Source: JAWOGN01 sp046496815 (GTDB lineage: Bacteria > Desulfobacterota > DSM-4660 > Desulfatiglandales > Desulfatiglandaceae). From it: DNA of 22,548 nt. The DNA is taken from assembly GCA_046496815.1 (NCBI GenBank), contig JAWOGN010000404.1, positions 1 through 22,548 of the forward strand. Reading direction: 5' to 3'. Below are positions 21,095 through 22,548 of the stretch, in pieces (within the stretch, counting starts at the first letter, position 1; each line of letters opens with the position of its first letter). The translations under genes and the position numbers were made by a program. The notes beneath the pieces are model-generated. The model ran no database searches. It worked only from the letters and a program-made list of their open reading frames with translations, and was not told the origin of the DNA.

Positions 21095-22162
21095 ATGCGT
21101 AAGCTTCGATTCCATCCCTGCGGAAATTTCAATGTATCCTATCACGAAGAGCTTACCATCTTTCAAACGGATTTTGGCAGGCTTTGGCTCCTTGTCGGTC
21201 TTGTCCTGCTCTTTGGCGTGATCCCCTTTATCAGTAGTGTCTATACGCTCTATGTTTTAAACACCATGGGGATTTATGCCATCGCAGCCATTGGACTTAA
21301 TCTGCTTATTGGGTACACGGGCCAAATTTCTCTGGGCCACGGGGCCTTCTTTGGGGTGGGTGCGTATAGTGCGGCTATTTTGGCGACCAAGGCAGGGTTT
21401 CCATTTGTGCTCGCGGTGCCCGCAGCCGGTGTTGTGACTGCCGCCGTGGGCATCATCTTCGGCCTTCCTTCGGCGCGTCTGAAGCACCTTTACCTCCTCA
21501 TCGCCACCTTGGCAGGCCAATTCATCATTGAATTTGTCCTTGTTCAGTGGGAAAGCCTTACGGGAGGGGCTGAAGGCATCATTTTGACGGGAGCTTCTTT
21601 ATTCGGCATTGCTTTAGGCAATGATCGAACATTTTATTTTGTGATATTCGGCTGTTTTGTGGTCATGACCTGGTTTGCGGTCAACCTGGTCCGCACCCGG
21701 TTCGGTCGGGCTTTTATCGCGGTGCGAGATAATGATCGGGCTGCGGAAGGGATGGGTATTCCCATCTTTCTCTACAAGCTCCTCTCGTTTGCCATAAGCT
21801 CCTTTTACGCCGGCTTTGCCGGTGCCCTGTTCGCTTACAATGTGATGAGCATCACCCCGGAACCGTTTAATTTATGGCTATCTATTTATTTCATTGCGAT
21901 GATCATCATTGGGGGTCTGGGAAACATTCCCGGCGCTGTTTTCGGGACTGTCTTTATTGTTACCTTGGAGGAAATACTCAGCTTTGCCACCGATTACTTG
22001 ATGAACGTCGGCACCACCGGTTTGGGCATCACCATCGCGCCGCTTCGAGAGTTTGTTTTCGGCTTGGCGATCGTCTTATTCATTATTTTCGAGCCGAAAG
22101 GTCTTGCGGAAGTCTGGCGGATCGTTCGATCAAGCTTCAGGCTATGGCCGTTCTCTTATTAA
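21095..22162 (+). CDS. livM: Liv-type ABC transporter permease LivM
   Basis: A 355-residue inner-membrane permease. The N-terminal 30 residues (RFHPCGNFNVSYHEELTIFQTD) precede the first helix and, as I recall, resemble the N-terminus of LivM proteins from ligase-containing liv operons, supporting the ATG at 21095. Family blocks include GLNLLIGYTGQISLGHGAFFGVGAY, the VRDNDRAAEGMGI loop and IIIGGLGNIPGAVFG. GAAAGG lies about 11 bases before the start. A 117-base gap separates it from livH, and a 198-base gap separates it from livF; both are larger than usual for this operon type, but I see no other gene in them. Confidence 0.93.
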   Translation: MRKLRFHPCGNFNVSYHEELTIFQTDFGRLWLLVGLVLLFGVIPFISSVYTLYVLNTMGIYAIAAIGLNLLIGYTGQISLGHGAFFGVGAYSAAILATKAGFPFVLAVPAAGVVTAAVGIIFGLPSARLKHLYLLIATLAGQFIIEFVLVQWESLTGGAEGIILTGASLFGIALGNDRTFYFVIFGCFVVMTWFAVNLVRTRFGRAFIAVRDNDRAAEGMGIPIFLYKLLSFAISSFYAGFAGALFAYNVMSITPEPFNLWLSIYFIAMIIIGGLGNIPGAVFGTVFIVTLEEILSFATDYLMNVGTTGLGITIAPLREFVFGLAIVLFIIFEPKGLAEVWRIVRSSFRLWPFSY

Positions 22163-22360
22163 AGCCCTCACGATTTCCGGGCGAAGCTTCAGCAAGGATT
22201 CAACCGGTATTCGCCACGAGCGTGGACCCGGTTTCGGCGGAGAAAAGAGCGTATCAGCACGAAAAAACAAAGAGCGACAAGCCTCTCGGGTCGCTTGATC
22301 CCAAGGAAAATAACCACCGTTATTTCTTTGACCAAACGGAAGCATTAGAAGGTTCCCGGT

Positions 22361-22548
22361 ATGGAAAACAATGTCAGACTGCTGCTTAACAACATCAGTG
22401 TGGTTTACTCAGATGTGATACAGGTGCTGAAAGGCGTATCCCTCACCATTAAGAAGGGCCAGGTTGTCTCCCTTTTGGGCAGCAACGGCGCGGGAAAAAC
22501 CACGACGTTGAAAGCGATTTCCGGGTTGCTCAAGCCTGAAAATGGAAA
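22361..22548 (+). CDS. livF: Liv-type ABC transporter ATP-binding protein LivF (5' part, cut by window end)
   Basis: Translation from ATG 22361 gives 62 complete codons before the window ends. The product begins MENNVRLLLNNISVVYSDVI, followed by QVLKGVSLTIKKGQ and the Walker A segment LLGSNGAGKTTTLKAISGLL, the standard N-terminus of LivF. AGAAGG lies about 9 bases upstream. It is the second ATPase expected to complete the transporter with LivG, LivH and LivM. The remaining two thirds lie outside the window. Confidence 0.9.
   Translation, partial: MENNVRLLLNNISVVYSDVIQVLKGVSLTIKKGQVVSLLGSNGAGKTTTLKAISGLLKPENG

Noticed and set aside
1..22548. CRISPR array, prophage or integrase-linked island
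   Set aside because: There are no regularly spaced identical repeats, cas genes, integrase or phage genes. The AACC tracts are too short and irregular for CRISPR.

Overview
The window looks like a chromosomal segment of a strictly anaerobic, Gram-negative bacterium of the Desulfobacterota (former Deltaproteobacteria). This rests on the gene mix: a ferredoxin-thioredoxin reductase-type protein beside a glutaredoxin, a DUF401 permease, an FmdB zinc ribbon, a lone ADP-forming acyl-CoA ligase-type protein, a FadR/ETF fatty-acid locus, and a liv-type ABC operon with an embedded acyl-CoA ligase. No 16S rRNA gene or other phylogenetic marker is present, so the placement is inference.

Layout. Positions 1-274 hold repeats only (a period-7/8 AACC tract and a REP-like element). 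Positions 275-3556 carry four minus-strand genes: an MFS transporter and a DUF401 permease in one unit, then a glutaredoxin and an FTR-like protein that overlap at ATGA. Positions 3557-4293 are intergenic and contain a MITE/BIME-like element with 34-base perfect inverted repeats plus a second AACC tract. Positions 4294-8192 (+) encode the two halves of a heterodimeric ABC exporter. An orphan CoA-ligase alpha-type gene (8226-9731, -) and a TIGR01212 radical SAM gene (9942-10877, +) follow. A third REP-like copy and AACC tract sit at 10899-10972. Three small minus-strand genes (11014-12629: unknown protein, FmdB-type zinc ribbon, HEXXH protein) and an elongator tRNA-Met with its own promoter come next.

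The right half is one regulatory unit. Leftward run fadR (TetR family), etfB and etfA; rightward run a periplasmic binding protein, livG, a long-chain-type acyl-CoA ligase, livH, livM and the start of livF, which is cut by the window end. The intergenic region between them has two divergent sigma70-type promoters. Each carries, just downstream of its -10 box, an 18-bp palindrome matching the Bacillus subtilis FadR box: 18/18 for the fadR promoter and 14/18 for the transporter promoter. I infer that acyl-CoA formed by the ligase relieves FadR repression, so uptake, CoA activation and electron transfer from beta-oxidation are induced together. The transporter's substrate would then more likely be a fatty or other carboxylic acid than a branched-chain amino acid.

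The most interesting items are this FadR-controlled uptake and activation module, the compound repeat family (REP-like element with a nearby AACC tract, three loci here), the glutaredoxin/FTR pair, and two small proteins I could not assign to a family.
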